Source of the DNA: Teredinibacter haidensis
GTDB taxonomy: Bacteria; Pseudomonadota; Gammaproteobacteria; Pseudomonadales; Cellvibrionaceae
Assembly (NCBI RefSeq): GCF_014211975.1
Contig: NZ_CP060084.1
Location: 2,294,001 to 2,358,000, forward strand
Length of the DNA stretch: 64,000 nt
Direction of reading: 5' to 3'
A program made the position numbers and the translations under genes. The notes below the pieces were generated by a model, which was given only the letters and a program-made list of their open reading frames with translations, was not told the DNA's origin and ran no database searches. This document shows, one piece after another, positions 44,429-53,269 of the stretch (the first letter of the stretch is position 1; each line of letters opens with the position of its first letter).

Positions 44429-45640
44429 ATGATCAATACATCCGTTTACCGTTGCGCCACTTTTAGCCTTATACTGGCCCTAGCGTTCTTTGCGGTTCCG
44501 ACTGTACTCGCTACGAATGATATTATTTCAGTCACAGAACCGAATCCGGACAACCTTTACCAGCAACTAACGGCCGTACCCTCACCAATCCCCAACCAAT
44601 CTCTCGATCTTTCAACCCTACCAAAAATTGAGGACGTTGATTTACTCGCGATCGATGATGAAATAAAACAAATTCTGGATTTAGAGATCAGGCCCATTCA
44701 CAGCAAAAGTGAAAAAGCTCGTCAACTTCACCGCCTGCTGTTCCACCCCATGTACCTGGGCATTACTTATAACTACGGTAAGACGCTGACAGCCCAGCAA
44801 GCGTATAACGCAGGCACAGGTAACTGCCTCTCTCACGCCAGCTTATATTTAGCAGCCGCCCGCTATGTGGGTTTGAATGCGCAATTTCAAATTGTGGATG
44901 TCCCGCGGGACTGGCTAGACAGGAAGGACTTTTATGTTGTTCCCGGACATATCAATGTCAAGGTCTCGATCCCCAATAATACGGTTATTGTTGAATTTGC
45001 TGACGCGTACTCAGCCATTCGAACAAAATTACTAAAATCCGAGCGCATATCAGAACATCAGGCACTGGCCGAGTACTACAACAATATCGGCATGGAATAC
45101 ATGGAGAAAAAGGATTACGCAACAGCCATTGCCTATATGCATAAATCCACAAAAACCTATAGAAAAGTCGGCTCTGTATGGTCTAACCTCGGCGTTGCAT
45201 ACAAAATTAGCGGGCACCTGAAGCTGGCTCAAGATGCCTATGAAAAAGGACTTAAGTACGACAAGCGCAACCCCTCGATTATCAACAATATCTACATTCT
45301 CTATCAGCAAACAGGTCAGATGGCTAAGGCTGAAAAGCTGGCGAAAAAAGTCGAAGGCTACAGCAAGACAAACCCGTATTACCTGGAGAAACTCGCAGGT
45401 TCCGATATGTCTATGGGCAACTACAAGCATGCCGTTCGTTTACTGAGAAAAGCCGTACATATCAAAGAAGATGAGCCTAAGTTTTATTTGGCTATGGCTT
45501 TTGCTTACCATCAGTTGGGTGAGTACGAAAAAAGTATAAGCTCCGTAACGCTGGCCCAGAAGCACTCTGTGAGCCAGGCCGAATATGATCGTTATGGACA
45601 CAAACTCAATGTGTTGCGCAGCTACCAGGCGGGGCTATAA
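44429..45640 (+). CDS. exported transglutaminase-like protein with TPR repeats
   Basis: I know no name for this 403-residue protein. From the ATG at 44429 (GAGG upstream; ATG at 44417 also possible) a signal peptide covers about 1-29. Residues 90-195 have the transglutaminase/papain-like pattern: Cys133 in GNCLSHASLYLAAARYVG, His174 in VPGHINVKV, Asp192 in EFADAYS, so catalysis is possible. Residues about 205-395 are TPR repeats (NNIGMEYMEKKDYATAIAYM and later copies). It would act in the periplasm or outer membrane, probably on protein or peptidoglycan cross-links or peptide bonds. It is the only plus-strand gene inside the flagellar block. Confidence 0.7.
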   Translation: MINTSVYRCATFSLILALAFFAVPTVLATNDIISVTEPNPDNLYQQLTAVPSPIPNQSLDLSTLPKIEDVDLLAIDDEIKQILDLEIRPIHSKSEKARQLHRLLFHPMYLGITYNYGKTLTAQQAYNAGTGNCLSHASLYLAAARYVGLNAQFQIVDVPRDWLDRKDFYVVPGHINVKVSIPNNTVIVEFADAYSAIRTKLLKSERISEHQALAEYYNNIGMEYMEKKDYATAIAYMHKSTKTYRKVGSVWSNLGVAYKISGHLKLAQDAYEKGLKYDKRNPSIINNIYILYQQTGQMAKAEKLAKKVEGYSKTNPYYLEKLAGSDMSMGNYKHAVRLLRKAVHIKEDEPKFYLAMAFAYHQLGEYEKSISSVTLAQKHSVSQAEYDRYGHKLNVLRSYQAGL

Positions 45641-45696
45641 GCGGCGAAAGCCGCTAAAAAACAATAGCATGATTACTCGCCGCTTTAAGTTCCTCC
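45641..45696. terminator. paired hairpins between convergent genes
   Basis: AGCGGC-GAAA-GCCGCT directly follows the plus-strand stop, and a longer alternative pairs AAGCGGCGA with TCGCCGCTT 40 bases on. T-runs are poor, so termination may be weak or factor-dependent. Confidence 0.35.
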
Positions 45697-45700
45697 ACTT

Positions 45701-46834
45701 TTAGTAGTGGCTCATATCTTTGGGAACATCTATTTTACGGGGATGTTGCGGCCTTTCCCCCTGTCCTTTTCTGAACTCGCGCAGCTGAAAAATGTATGCC
45801 AATACTTGGGCAACAGCCACGTATAAACCCGCCGGTATTTCCTCATCCAAGTCCGTTGTGTTGTAGATAGCTCGCGCTAACAATGGCGCCTCTACAAATT
45901 CGATTTTCTTTTCTTTTGCGACTTCACGAATTTTCAAGGCCATAAAGTCAACTCCCTTCGCCAACAATATGGGGGTTTGCATTGTCTCTGGGTTATATTT
46001 AAGCGCAATGGAATAGTGCGTTGGGTTGGTAATCACTACATCTGCATCGGGTACAGAAGCCATCATTCTCGATTGGGCAATCTGCTGCTGCATTTGCCGA
46101 ATCTTCCCTTTCACCTCAGGCTTTCCTTCGGAATCTTTCATCTCGTCTTTAATGTCCTGCCGGGACATTTTCAACTTTTTGGCGTGATCCCATATCTGAA
46201 AGGGAATATCCACCATCGCAATAATAATGGTGGCGGAGGAAAGAAAAACTGCAGCCCATAAGCTCAGCGTAACCGAGTGAATAATGCCCTGCTCTATACC
46301 CTCATTTGCCAAGCCTAGGAGCGCGTCCTGCATCGACTTTAACAACACAAAAGCAACCCCTACAACCACCAATATTTTACCGATTGCCTTTACCAGCTCG
46401 ATCAGTGACTTGGCGGAAAACATCCGTCCCAGCCCCTTTATAGGGTCCATACGATCGAGTTTCGGCGCTAGGGATTTCGTACTAAACAACCAACCGCCCA
46501 AAGCAACCGGCCCGGCAATCGCAGCGACAAGAACGATAGAAAAAAATGGGATCAAGCCCAGAAAAGCCTGCCAAAAGGACGCGCCCAGCTGGGCAAACAT
46601 AAATTCTGTATCGAATATAGATTCTCGACTCATCTGGAAATTCATGCGAATAATGGTCATCATTTTGCCTGCAAGCAAACTGCCAAAAAACACTAGGCCC
46701 AGAGTACCTGCTAACAAAACAGCCGTTGTTGTTAATTCCTTCGACCGGGGAACCTGCCCCTCTTCCCGAGCTTTATCCAGCTTTTTCGGCGTTGCTTCTT
46801 CCGTTTTTTCCTGCGAGCTATCGTCGTCTGCCAT
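45701..46834 (-). CDS. flhB: flagellar export switch protein FlhB
   Basis: Controls the change in export substrate from rod/hook to filament proteins. The 377 residues have a charged N-terminus (EKTEEATPKKLDKAREEGQV), four membrane helices and the cytoplasmic tail with the self-cleavage site NPTH (VVITNPTHYSIALKY). I start it at the ATG at 46834; a longer frame would overlap fliR. It is the last gene of the fliL to flhB operon. Confidence 0.95.
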   Translation of the reverse strand: MADDDSSQEKTEEATPKKLDKAREEGQVPRSKELTTTAVLLAGTLGLVFFGSLLAGKMMTIIRMNFQMSRESIFDTEFMFAQLGASFWQAFLGLIPFFSIVLVAAIAGPVALGGWLFSTKSLAPKLDRMDPIKGLGRMFSAKSLIELVKAIGKILVVVGVAFVLLKSMQDALLGLANEGIEQGIIHSVTLSLWAAVFLSSATIIIAMVDIPFQIWDHAKKLKMSRQDIKDEMKDSEGKPEVKGKIRQMQQQIAQSRMMASVPDADVVITNPTHYSIALKYNPETMQTPILLAKGVDFMALKIREVAKEKKIEFVEAPLLARAIYNTTDLDEEIPAGLYVAVAQVLAYIFQLREFRKGQGERPQHPRKIDVPKDMSHY

Positions 46835-46856
46835 CGCTATCGGTCCACCCGCCCCG

Positions 46857-47630
46857 TTAGAGTTTAAGCATTCGACTAACCGCGTCGAACCCAAACACCA
46901 TGGTGTTATTGAAGATATCGATAAAATTCGACAACCCCACCCAAATCAACAACAAGCCGCACATTAGCGTAAACGGAAAACCCACCGCAAAAATATTTAG
47001 CTGCGGAGCTGCACGGCTCATAACACCAAATGCCATATTCACAAATAGTAGCGATGTTAGTACCGGCAACGCCAGTACAAGCGCTGATGCAAACATCCAA
47101 CTAGCGAGGTTGACTATCTGCATAAAAACACTGGGCTGCAAATAGAAATGACCCGGCTGCAGTGTTTGAAAGCTTTCTACAATTAAAGAGATTAAAACTA
47201 AGTGCCCATCGACGGAGACAAAAATTAGTGTTGTCAACATTAAGAAAAATTGGGAAACAACGGTAGTTTGTACACCGTTGGTGGGATCGTTCATAGAGGC
47301 GAAACCAAGGCCCATTTTCATGGCCATATATTGCCCGCACAATACAAACATTTGAAAAAATATTTGAAAACTGAAGCCAACGACCACGCCAACCAACACC
47401 TCCTGAACAATAAATCCGAGGGCCTGTAGACTAAGCAAAGGTACTTGCGGTATAGCCGGTATAAAGGGCGCAACGCAAATGCTAACCAGTACCGCCAGCA
47501 CCAAACGAACTCTGGCATTGACAATACGAGAGCCGATTACCGGCATGACCATAAACATTACGCCAATGCGTACAAAGGGTAAAAAGTATTGCTGAATAAA
47601 GACGTAGAGTTGCGCCTCTGTAAGTTCCAT
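46857..47630 (-). CDS. fliR: flagellar export protein FliR
   Basis: A core membrane component of the export gate together with FliP and FliQ. 257 residues with about six hydrophobic segments and the family-typical GFSFQIFFQMFVLCGQYMAM and LVLALPVLTSLLFVN. It overlaps fliQ by one base. Full length. Confidence 0.94.
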   Translation of the reverse strand: MELTEAQLYVFIQQYFLPFVRIGVMFMVMPVIGSRIVNARVRLVLAVLVSICVAPFIPAIPQVPLLSLQALGFIVQEVLVGVVVGFSFQIFFQMFVLCGQYMAMKMGLGFASMNDPTNGVQTTVVSQFFLMLTTLIFVSVDGHLVLISLIVESFQTLQPGHFYLQPSVFMQIVNLASWMFASALVLALPVLTSLLFVNMAFGVMSRAAPQLNIFAVGFPFTLMCGLLLIWVGLSNFIDIFNNTMVFGFDAVSRMLKL

Positions 47631-47899
47631 TACCCAATTATCTCGGGTATTTTCATCATTAACGATGTGAATAAATCACTGAGGCGCTGAACCAGCCAGG
47701 GGCCAGTCATCATAATGGTTGCCAAGGTAACCAGCAGGCGAGGAAGAAAGCTCAACGTTTGCTCATTAATTTGGGTGGCGGCCTGAAAAGTACTTACCAC
47801 TAATCCGACCATCAAACTAGGGCCAACAATAACAACAACCATGGATACCGTTAAATAGAAGGCCTCACCAAAGAGTTGTAGTGCAATTTCCGGTGTCAT
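47630..47899 (-). CDS. fliQ: flagellar export protein FliQ
   Basis: An 89-residue gate protein with two membrane helices and the conserved VGLVVSTFQAATQINEQTLSF between them. It shares one base with fliR and lies 19 bases after fliP. Confidence 0.95.
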   Translation of the reverse strand: MTPEIALQLFGEAFYLTVSMVVVIVGPSLMVGLVVSTFQAATQINEQTLSFLPRLLVTLATIMMTGPWLVQRLSDLFTSLMMKIPEIIG

Positions 47900-47918
47900 A
47901 ATGCGCTCCCGGCGGGTG

Positions 47919-48767
47919 TTAGATTCCGAAACTGGCGGCCAGCGTGCCGATAATCAGCCCCCAACCATCTACTAGAACAAACAGCATAATTTTAAACGGC
48001 AGAGAAATAATCAGCGGGGACAGCATCATCATACCCATGGCCATCAACACACTGGCTACCACGATATCGATAACCAAAAAGGGAATAAAAATAATAAAAC
48101 CGATCTGAAACGCAGTTTTCAGCTCAGATGTCACAAAAGCAGGCAAAAGCACACTAAAGGGCACCTCGTGCGTTGATGCTACGGGCTCTAATCGGCCGAT
48201 ACGAAAAAACAAATCAAGATCGGTTTCACGTGTATTTGTCAACATAAAGGCATGAAATGGAATTTTAGTGTTTTCCAGCGCCTGGTTCGCGGAAATCTGT
48301 TCGTTAATATAGGGCTGCAATGCGTTTTCATTAACCTCATTAAGTACTGGCGACATAATAAAAAACGAAAGGAATAGCGAGAGCCCAATCAGAATCTGAT
48401 TAGAAGGAGACTGCTGCAACCCGAGAGCCTGCCTCAAGATGGAAAACACGATAATGATACGGGTAAAGGATGTCATCATCATAAGGATCGCTGGCAAAAA
48501 TGTCAGCGCTGTCATTAAGAACAGAATTTGTAACGTTACCGTATATTCCTGACTACCATCGTTATTCGTTTTTACCGTAACAGCTGGTAGACCTTGAATA
48601 GGCTTAAAGCCTTGCACCCCCTTCTGAAGCATAGCTTCTGCCGCTGCCGTGCCTCCATTTTCCTGGGCGGCTGCAAATTGAGGGTAGACACTTACCAACA
48701 GAGTTAGACATAAAAAAATCGCTATGTGTAGCTGTTTGAACGGTAAAAAACCATCATTTCGCTGCAT
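47919..48767 (-). CDS. fliP: flagellar export protein FliP
   Basis: The 282-residue gate component has a signal sequence (about 10-33), as is usual for FliP, then the conserved MMTSFTRIIIVFSILRQALG and the C-terminal membrane helices with PFKIMLFVLVDGW. It overlaps fliO by one base (TAATG). Confidence 0.95.
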   Translation of the reverse strand: MQRNDGFLPFKQLHIAIFLCLTLLVSVYPQFAAAQENGGTAAAEAMLQKGVQGFKPIQGLPAVTVKTNNDGSQEYTVTLQILFLMTALTFLPAILMMMTSFTRIIIVFSILRQALGLQQSPSNQILIGLSLFLSFFIMSPVLNEVNENALQPYINEQISANQALENTKIPFHAFMLTNTRETDLDLFFRIGRLEPVASTHEVPFSVLLPAFVTSELKTAFQIGFIIFIPFLVIDIVVASVLMAMGMMMLSPLIISLPFKIMLFVLVDGWGLIIGTLAASFGI

Positions 48768-49330
48768 TAGGACTTACTTCCCTGATCGAGAATGGACTTC
48801 AAATAACGGGCAAACTCCTGCCCCTTTTTCAGCGGTTGTACATTTTTTTTGTTGATATCTTCCTGCATAGCGTCTCCTGTGTAATGAGGAGGCGTCTCCA
48901 TTTTTTGTATTAAATTGACCCGCCCCGGGGCCACACCCAACAACAGGCGAGTACCCTCTACGTCGATGAGTACAGCTTTTTCGCGGGCGCTCAACGGGAG
49001 ATTAGCCAGTACTTTCATGTGCGCCCCCGCCTGAAAGTTGCCGTATCCCAAGCGTTTGGTCAGCCACGCCATAGCAAAGATCAATATAGTCACAAAAAGA
49101 AGACCAAACGCCACCTGGCCCAGCACGCGAGTAGGTGCCATCACTTCTTTGTCTGCAATCGGCTCTTTCACAGCTTGTGCAACGGCGCCAGCCTCTGCCG
49201 CTATTCCCTCGTCCAAAGACCAACAAAAGGGTGTGGCGCTCAGGCTGATGAAAAACACAACAACCAAGCAAGCAAAGGTGCGCTTTTTCGATGGCGAAAC
49301 AATCTGTGTGCTTCTGTCGTTTATCTCCAT
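48767..49330 (-). CDS. fliO: flagellar assembly protein FliO
   Basis: Helps FliP assemble. The 187-residue protein has an N-terminal signal-like segment (about 17-40), a membrane helix (about 69-90) and a cytoplasmic domain with GNFQAGAHMKVLANLPLS and LLGVAPGRVNLIQKM, the typical FliO pattern. It begins 11 bases after fliN. Confidence 0.88.
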   Translation of the reverse strand: MEINDRSTQIVSPSKKRTFACLVVVFFISLSATPFCWSLDEGIAAEAGAVAQAVKEPIADKEVMAPTRVLGQVAFGLLFVTILIFAMAWLTKRLGYGNFQAGAHMKVLANLPLSAREKAVLIDVEGTRLLLGVAPGRVNLIQKMETPPHYTGDAMQEDINKKNVQPLKKGQEFARYLKSILDQGSKS

Positions 49331-49341
49331 GGCGAGCGTCC

Positions 49342-49743
49342 CTACTTGAGCTTTTTAATGCGCTCCGAAGGACTAATAACATCGGTCATTCGAATGCCAA
49401 ATTTTTCGTTCACCACAACCACTTCACCGTGAGCTATCAATGTTCCATTCACCAGTACATCCAGGGGTTCTCCTGCGAGCCTATCCAACTCAATAACGGA
49501 ACCCTGGTTTAGCTGTAGCAAATTGCGAATGGTAATTGAGGTTCGCCCCACTTCCATTGAGATTTTAACGGGAATATCGAGAATAACGTCAAGATCCGGA
49601 TTACCATTGCCCTGCCCCGTAGAGACGCTTTCAAATTCGTCCAGTTCCATCGTCTCCGCTTCATCCTCAGGAGCATCCTGCTCTTCCATCGCTGCAGCCC
49701 ATTCGTCAGCCATACTGCCCTGATCGACATCATCATCACTCAT
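49342..49743 (-). CDS. fliN: flagellar switch protein FliN
   Basis: C-ring component. The 133 residues have an acidic N-terminal extension (about 1-50) and the SpoA domain with DIPVKISMEVGRTSITIRNLLQLNQGSVIELDRLAG and VVNEKFGIRMTDVISP, read here in its usual form. It overlaps fliM by eight bases. Confidence 0.95.
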   Translation of the reverse strand: MSDDDVDQGSMADEWAAAMEEQDAPEDEAETMELDEFESVSTGQGNGNPDLDVILDIPVKISMEVGRTSITIRNLLQLNQGSVIELDRLAGEPLDVLVNGTLIAHGEVVVVNEKFGIRMTDVISPSERIKKLK

Positions 49744-50737
49744 GACCGTCTCCTTCTTCTCTTGTTACGGGGACTTTGGGTCGAGCCACAAAATCCAGAA
49801 TTTTTAATGCGAGATTTTCGTGACTCTGCCCGAATTGTGTTTTGAACATAGGCACACCATTCGCGGTAGCGATATGTGCTTCCGGCATATTAATAGGGAT
49901 AATGTCGCCCTCTTTTAAATCCACGATATCGCGCAGGCTGATTTCGCGGCGAACAACATCGCACTCCAAATCAACCCGCGCATCCATTACATCTTCACGC
50001 AAGGCTCGCACCCAACGCTCGTCGCGTTCGTCGGTATCGGACTGCAGTCCAGCATCGAGCACTTCTCTAATGGGTTCCACCATGGAATACGGCATAGTGA
50101 TATGCAGTTCACCGCCGCCGCCATCCAGCTCAACATGAAAGGTGCTCACAACAACCACTTCACTCGGGCTTACAATATTGGCCATGGAAGGGTTGACTTC
50201 GGAGTTGATGTACTCAAAGTCGATCACTTTTACGGCCTTCCAGGCTTCACGTAAATCGACAAATACCTGTTCCAACACCATTTGCACAACGCGCAGCTCT
50301 GTTGGAGTGAATTCACGGCCTTCAATTTTCGCGTGACGACCATCGCCACCAAAAAAATTGTCGACTAACTTAAAAACGAGTTTTGCATCCAGAATAATCA
50401 ATGCCGTTCCGCGCAGAGGCCGAAACTTGATCATATTTAGACTGGTAGGTACGTAAAGCGTATGAACGTATTCGCCAAACTTTTGAATTTGAATACCGCC
50501 CACAGAAACATCTGCAGTGCGCCGCAGCAGGTTAAACATACTGATGCGGGTATAACGGGCAAAACGCTCGTTGATCATTTCCAAGGTGGGCATGCGCCCG
50601 CGAACAATACGATCCTGACTTGTTAGATCGTAATTACGGATTCCACCGTTATCCTGATCGTCCTCTGTTTCTATATCACCGTCATCAACGCCATGTAAGA
50701 GCGCGTCAATTTCGTCTTGCGAGAGTAAATCTTGCAC
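49736..50737 (-). CDS. fliM: flagellar switch protein FliM
   Basis: C-ring protein that binds phosphorylated CheY. The N-terminal CheY-binding peptide is LLSQDEIDALLHG. The middle CheC-like domain (RMPTLEMINERFAR, GGDGRHAKIEGREFT) and the C-terminal SpoA domain are intact in 333 residues. It follows fliL by 15 bases. Confidence 0.96.
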   Translation of the reverse strand: MQDLLSQDEIDALLHGVDDGDIETEDDQDNGGIRNYDLTSQDRIVRGRMPTLEMINERFARYTRISMFNLLRRTADVSVGGIQIQKFGEYVHTLYVPTSLNMIKFRPLRGTALIILDAKLVFKLVDNFFGGDGRHAKIEGREFTPTELRVVQMVLEQVFVDLREAWKAVKVIDFEYINSEVNPSMANIVSPSEVVVVSTFHVELDGGGGELHITMPYSMVEPIREVLDAGLQSDTDERDERWVRALREDVMDARVDLECDVVRREISLRDIVDLKEGDIIPINMPEAHIATANGVPMFKTQFGQSHENLALKILDFVARPKVPVTREEGDGHE

Positions 50738-50752
50738 AGTTGCTCCTGGTAA

Positions 50753-51277
50753 TTACTGCATGACAAAATTGGTAAAAAGCACCATTTCTACACCGGGCTT
50801 GCCAATTTCTTCCTGCATAATTCTCTGTAATTCTTGCAAACACTGCTGTCTTAGCAGCTCTTTACCTTCCGCAGTCTGGAGCTCTTCGTACAACTGACCG
50901 CCTATAAGAAGGTTCAAACCATTACGCACTTTTGGCATATGTAGCTCAACCGCAGAAACGACATCGTCATCTCTTATCAACAGCGTTAACTCTGCCTGTA
51001 AATATCGCTGCCGCCCTTTCACATCAAAATTCACAATAATCGCGGGTTTAATGGGGTAATAGATCGCAGGTATTGGCGGAGGCTCTACTTCTTCCGTATT
51101 GCCATCTGCGAGCTCCTGCGGAGATGGGGCGAAAAATTTCAGCGCCGCCAACGTGCCACCTACAGAAATTCCAGCAATTATCAGCGCTAACACAATTAGA
51201 AGAATCAGCTTTTTTTTGCCTCCCCCTTCTGCGCCATCTTCGCTTTGCTCGTTGCCATTTTCGTCTTCATCAGCCAT
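50753..51277 (-). CDS. fliL: flagellar basal-body protein FliL
   Basis: A stator-associated inner-membrane protein: acidic N-terminus, a basic patch GGGKKK, one membrane helix (about 25-47) and a periplasmic FliL domain, 174 residues in all. It is the first gene of the fliLMNOPQR-flhB run, with a sigma-54 promoter immediately upstream. Confidence 0.93.
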   Translation of the reverse strand: MADEDENGNEQSEDGAEGGGKKKLILLIVLALIIAGISVGGTLAALKFFAPSPQELADGNTEEVEPPPIPAIYYPIKPAIIVNFDVKGRQRYLQAELTLLIRDDDVVSAVELHMPKVRNGLNLLIGGQLYEELQTAEGKELLRQQCLQELQRIMQEEIGKPGVEMVLFTNFVMQ

Positions 51278-51316
51278 GTCAAACTTCCGTCTTATTCCGC
51301 CGGTAATTATCCAGTG

Positions 51317-51333
51317 AGCAAGAGATATGCCAA
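51317..51333 (-). promoter_or_regulatory. sigma-54 promoter of the fliL operon
   Basis: Minus strand TTGGCATA-TCTC-TTGCT, with GG and GC ten bases apart. Predicted start is about 29 bases above the fliL ATG. This is one of the best matches in the window. Confidence 0.75.
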
Positions 51334-51427
51334 GCTCCCGTCACCGCTCTATTGGTAAATGTAGACCTTGACTGTGTCTTTGGCTGAGTTTTTTATGATT
51401 GGAAGAATAAGGGTAGCGTGTAGGAAT

Positions 51428-51449
51428 AAGCCCGCTGCTCAGCAGGCTT
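51428..51449 (-). terminator. hairpin after fliK
   Basis: AAGCCTGCTG pairs with CAGCGGGCTT (one G-U pair) about 20 bases after the fliK stop. No good T-run follows, so termination is uncertain. Confidence 0.35.
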
Positions 51450-51468
51450 GTGGAGCTGCAGGGTTAGC

Positions 51469-52824
51469 TTAAGCGTAGTAATCAATTCCAGAACTAACGC
51501 TGAGCTGTACCGTTTTAAGCTCGCCGTCACCCTCGGTCAGTGAAGTGCCCGCTACGGCGGCTTCTGCCGATTGATTCTGATCAGCCTCAGCCTGCTGCTG
51601 CTGTGCGGAGTGGTCTGATACATCCACATCCACCAGAGTCATGCCCTGCTGATCACACAGTTCCCGTAACCGGGAAGCGCTAAGATCCAGGGCTTCCCGT
51701 ACATTGGCGTGGGAGGATACAAAGCTCACGCTTACCTGGTCGTTCTGAACGTGCACGCGAACCTGCAGCGGCCCTAGCTCTGGTGGATCCAATTGTAATT
51801 CAGCCGACTGAATTGCCTGTCCTGCCATCATTGCAGCCCGCTCGGCAACCATTCCCGCCCATTGGGGCTTGCCAAAACTGATAGACACCGGCATTTGCAT
51901 GCGGCTTATGCTCTGGTCCTGCGGGGTGGGTAGAGCATTCGGCGTGGCGACGGCGGCCGCAGCGTTGCGATTTTCTGCCACCACCTTATCCGCGTGAAAC
52001 AGCTCTTCGAATACTGCATCGGATTTCACTGACATAGACTGCTCGCCACGTATAAGGTTTTGCGAAACCTGATCAACGATCGGGTTAATCGCTGCGCCTT
52101 TGGGGCTAAGCTCAGAGGTTACCGCACCCGGAGCCTTCGCGATCCCTTCAGGGGAGAGTATCGTATCTGCGGCCACTGGTTTTACACCATCAGAAAGCAC
52201 AGCTAATCCACCCTTAGGGTCCGATGCACGAAGGTTTTCCCGCAGCGTCAATCCTCTGGCACTAAATGAAATGGTGGGATCTTCAGTTTGCGGATTCAAT
52301 GCGGATTCATCGACAACGGCGCCCATCTGAGGCTGGAGAGGAACAACACCTGCCACCAGCGGACTAGTAACTATCAGCTCCACTTCGTCATCCACAGCCT
52401 TCACGGCCTTCTGTGCTGCCAGCCCGAGCGGTTTAAGCTCCGAGTTGACATTACCCTTTAACGGGTGAACCCTAAGCTCTGTGCCCTGCAATACAGTACA
52501 AGTATCCTCGGCCTTGACGGTTTCTGCCGTGGCCTGCTCAGTTTTTATCTTCTGTGAACTCTCGCCAACAGAGTCGCTCCCCTGAGGGCGCGCGCTTGCC
52601 TCGGCCTTTTGCTCGGCTTTGGTATTCTCGGCAGAAGCCGTAGCTTGTGATTTGTGATCGCGCTGGTGGCTGCTTTTGCCTGCCTGTTGCTTTTCCTCGC
52701 GCGCGAAGGTATTCCGAAAGCTCTCCTGAGCTTTATCGCTGTGGCCGCCCCTCCGGTTTGCGTGGCTGTCGTCACTTTTTACTTTTACAGGGTCCGCGGC
52801 TTTGATATCTAAGATGGGTTGCAT
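51469..52824 (-). CDS. fliK: flagellar hook-length control protein FliK
   Basis: The secreted ruler that sets hook length. The 451 residues are low-complexity and Gln/Ala/Glu/Ser-rich over the first 300. The conserved C-terminal domain (about 315-420) has LQLDPPELGPLQVRVHVQNDQVSV, RLRELCDQQG. The family is recognised by that domain only. It has its own sigma-54 promoter and a hairpin behind it. Confidence 0.9.
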   Translation of the reverse strand: MQPILDIKAADPVKVKSDDSHANRRGGHSDKAQESFRNTFAREEKQQAGKSSHQRDHKSQATASAENTKAEQKAEASARPQGSDSVGESSQKIKTEQATAETVKAEDTCTVLQGTELRVHPLKGNVNSELKPLGLAAQKAVKAVDDEVELIVTSPLVAGVVPLQPQMGAVVDESALNPQTEDPTISFSARGLTLRENLRASDPKGGLAVLSDGVKPVAADTILSPEGIAKAPGAVTSELSPKGAAINPIVDQVSQNLIRGEQSMSVKSDAVFEELFHADKVVAENRNAAAAVATPNALPTPQDQSISRMQMPVSISFGKPQWAGMVAERAAMMAGQAIQSAELQLDPPELGPLQVRVHVQNDQVSVSFVSSHANVREALDLSASRLRELCDQQGMTLVDVDVSDHSAQQQQAEADQNQSAEAAVAGTSLTEGDGELKTVQLSVSSGIDYYA

Positions 52825-52863
52825 TACCTAATCTCGTAGTAGTTGGCTTAACGCATAACTATG

Positions 52864-52879
52864 AGCAAGGCTTATGCCA
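52864..52879 (-). promoter_or_regulatory. sigma-54 promoter of fliK
   Basis: Minus strand TGGCATA-AGCC-TTGCT, with GG and GC ten bases apart. Predicted start is about 29 bases above the fliK ATG. Confidence 0.7.
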
Positions 52880-52907
52880 GCAGGGAAAACGGGAGGGGTT
52901 GCAGGGA

Positions 52908-53255
52908 TTACGGGAGAAGTGAACTCAACTGATTCGAAGCAGCGGCAAATTGTTGCTCTATAGCGGCAAAAAGTTGCTCCATATCGCTTCCATCTTGAAC
53001 TCTTGCCTTGGATTCCATCTTATCGCACAACTCAGCCAGTGAATTGACACCCATATTACGGCAACTGCCTTTCACTCCGTGGGCTTCGTGACAAATAACG
53101 GTAAAATTTTGATCGGGCAGCGCATCAGCTATACGACCTATACGAGCTGCACAATCACTGTTGAATGTGGTTATCAACTCATCAAATTTGTCTGCCAACA
53201 GCTTTTTTAACCCCTCAAGCATTACCATGTCTAAATCGGCTTCACTCTGTGACAT
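52908..53255 (-). CDS. hptB: histidine phosphotransfer protein HptB
   Basis: A 115-residue four-helix Hpt protein with the phospho-His at about residue 59 (CHEAHGVKGSCRNMG). In Pseudomonas HptB receives phosphate from several hybrid kinases and passes it to HsbR, whose gene lies 14 bases upstream here. The arrangement hsbA-hsbR-hptB matches. The symbol is assigned by context and by the Hpt motif. Confidence 0.85.
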   Translation of the reverse strand: MSQSEADLDMVMLEGLKKLLADKFDELITTFNSDCAARIGRIADALPDQNFTVICHEAHGVKGSCRNMGVNSLAELCDKMESKARVQDGSDMEQLFAAIEQQFAAASNQLSSLLP

Positions 53256-53269
53256 TCTTTTCCTCTTTA

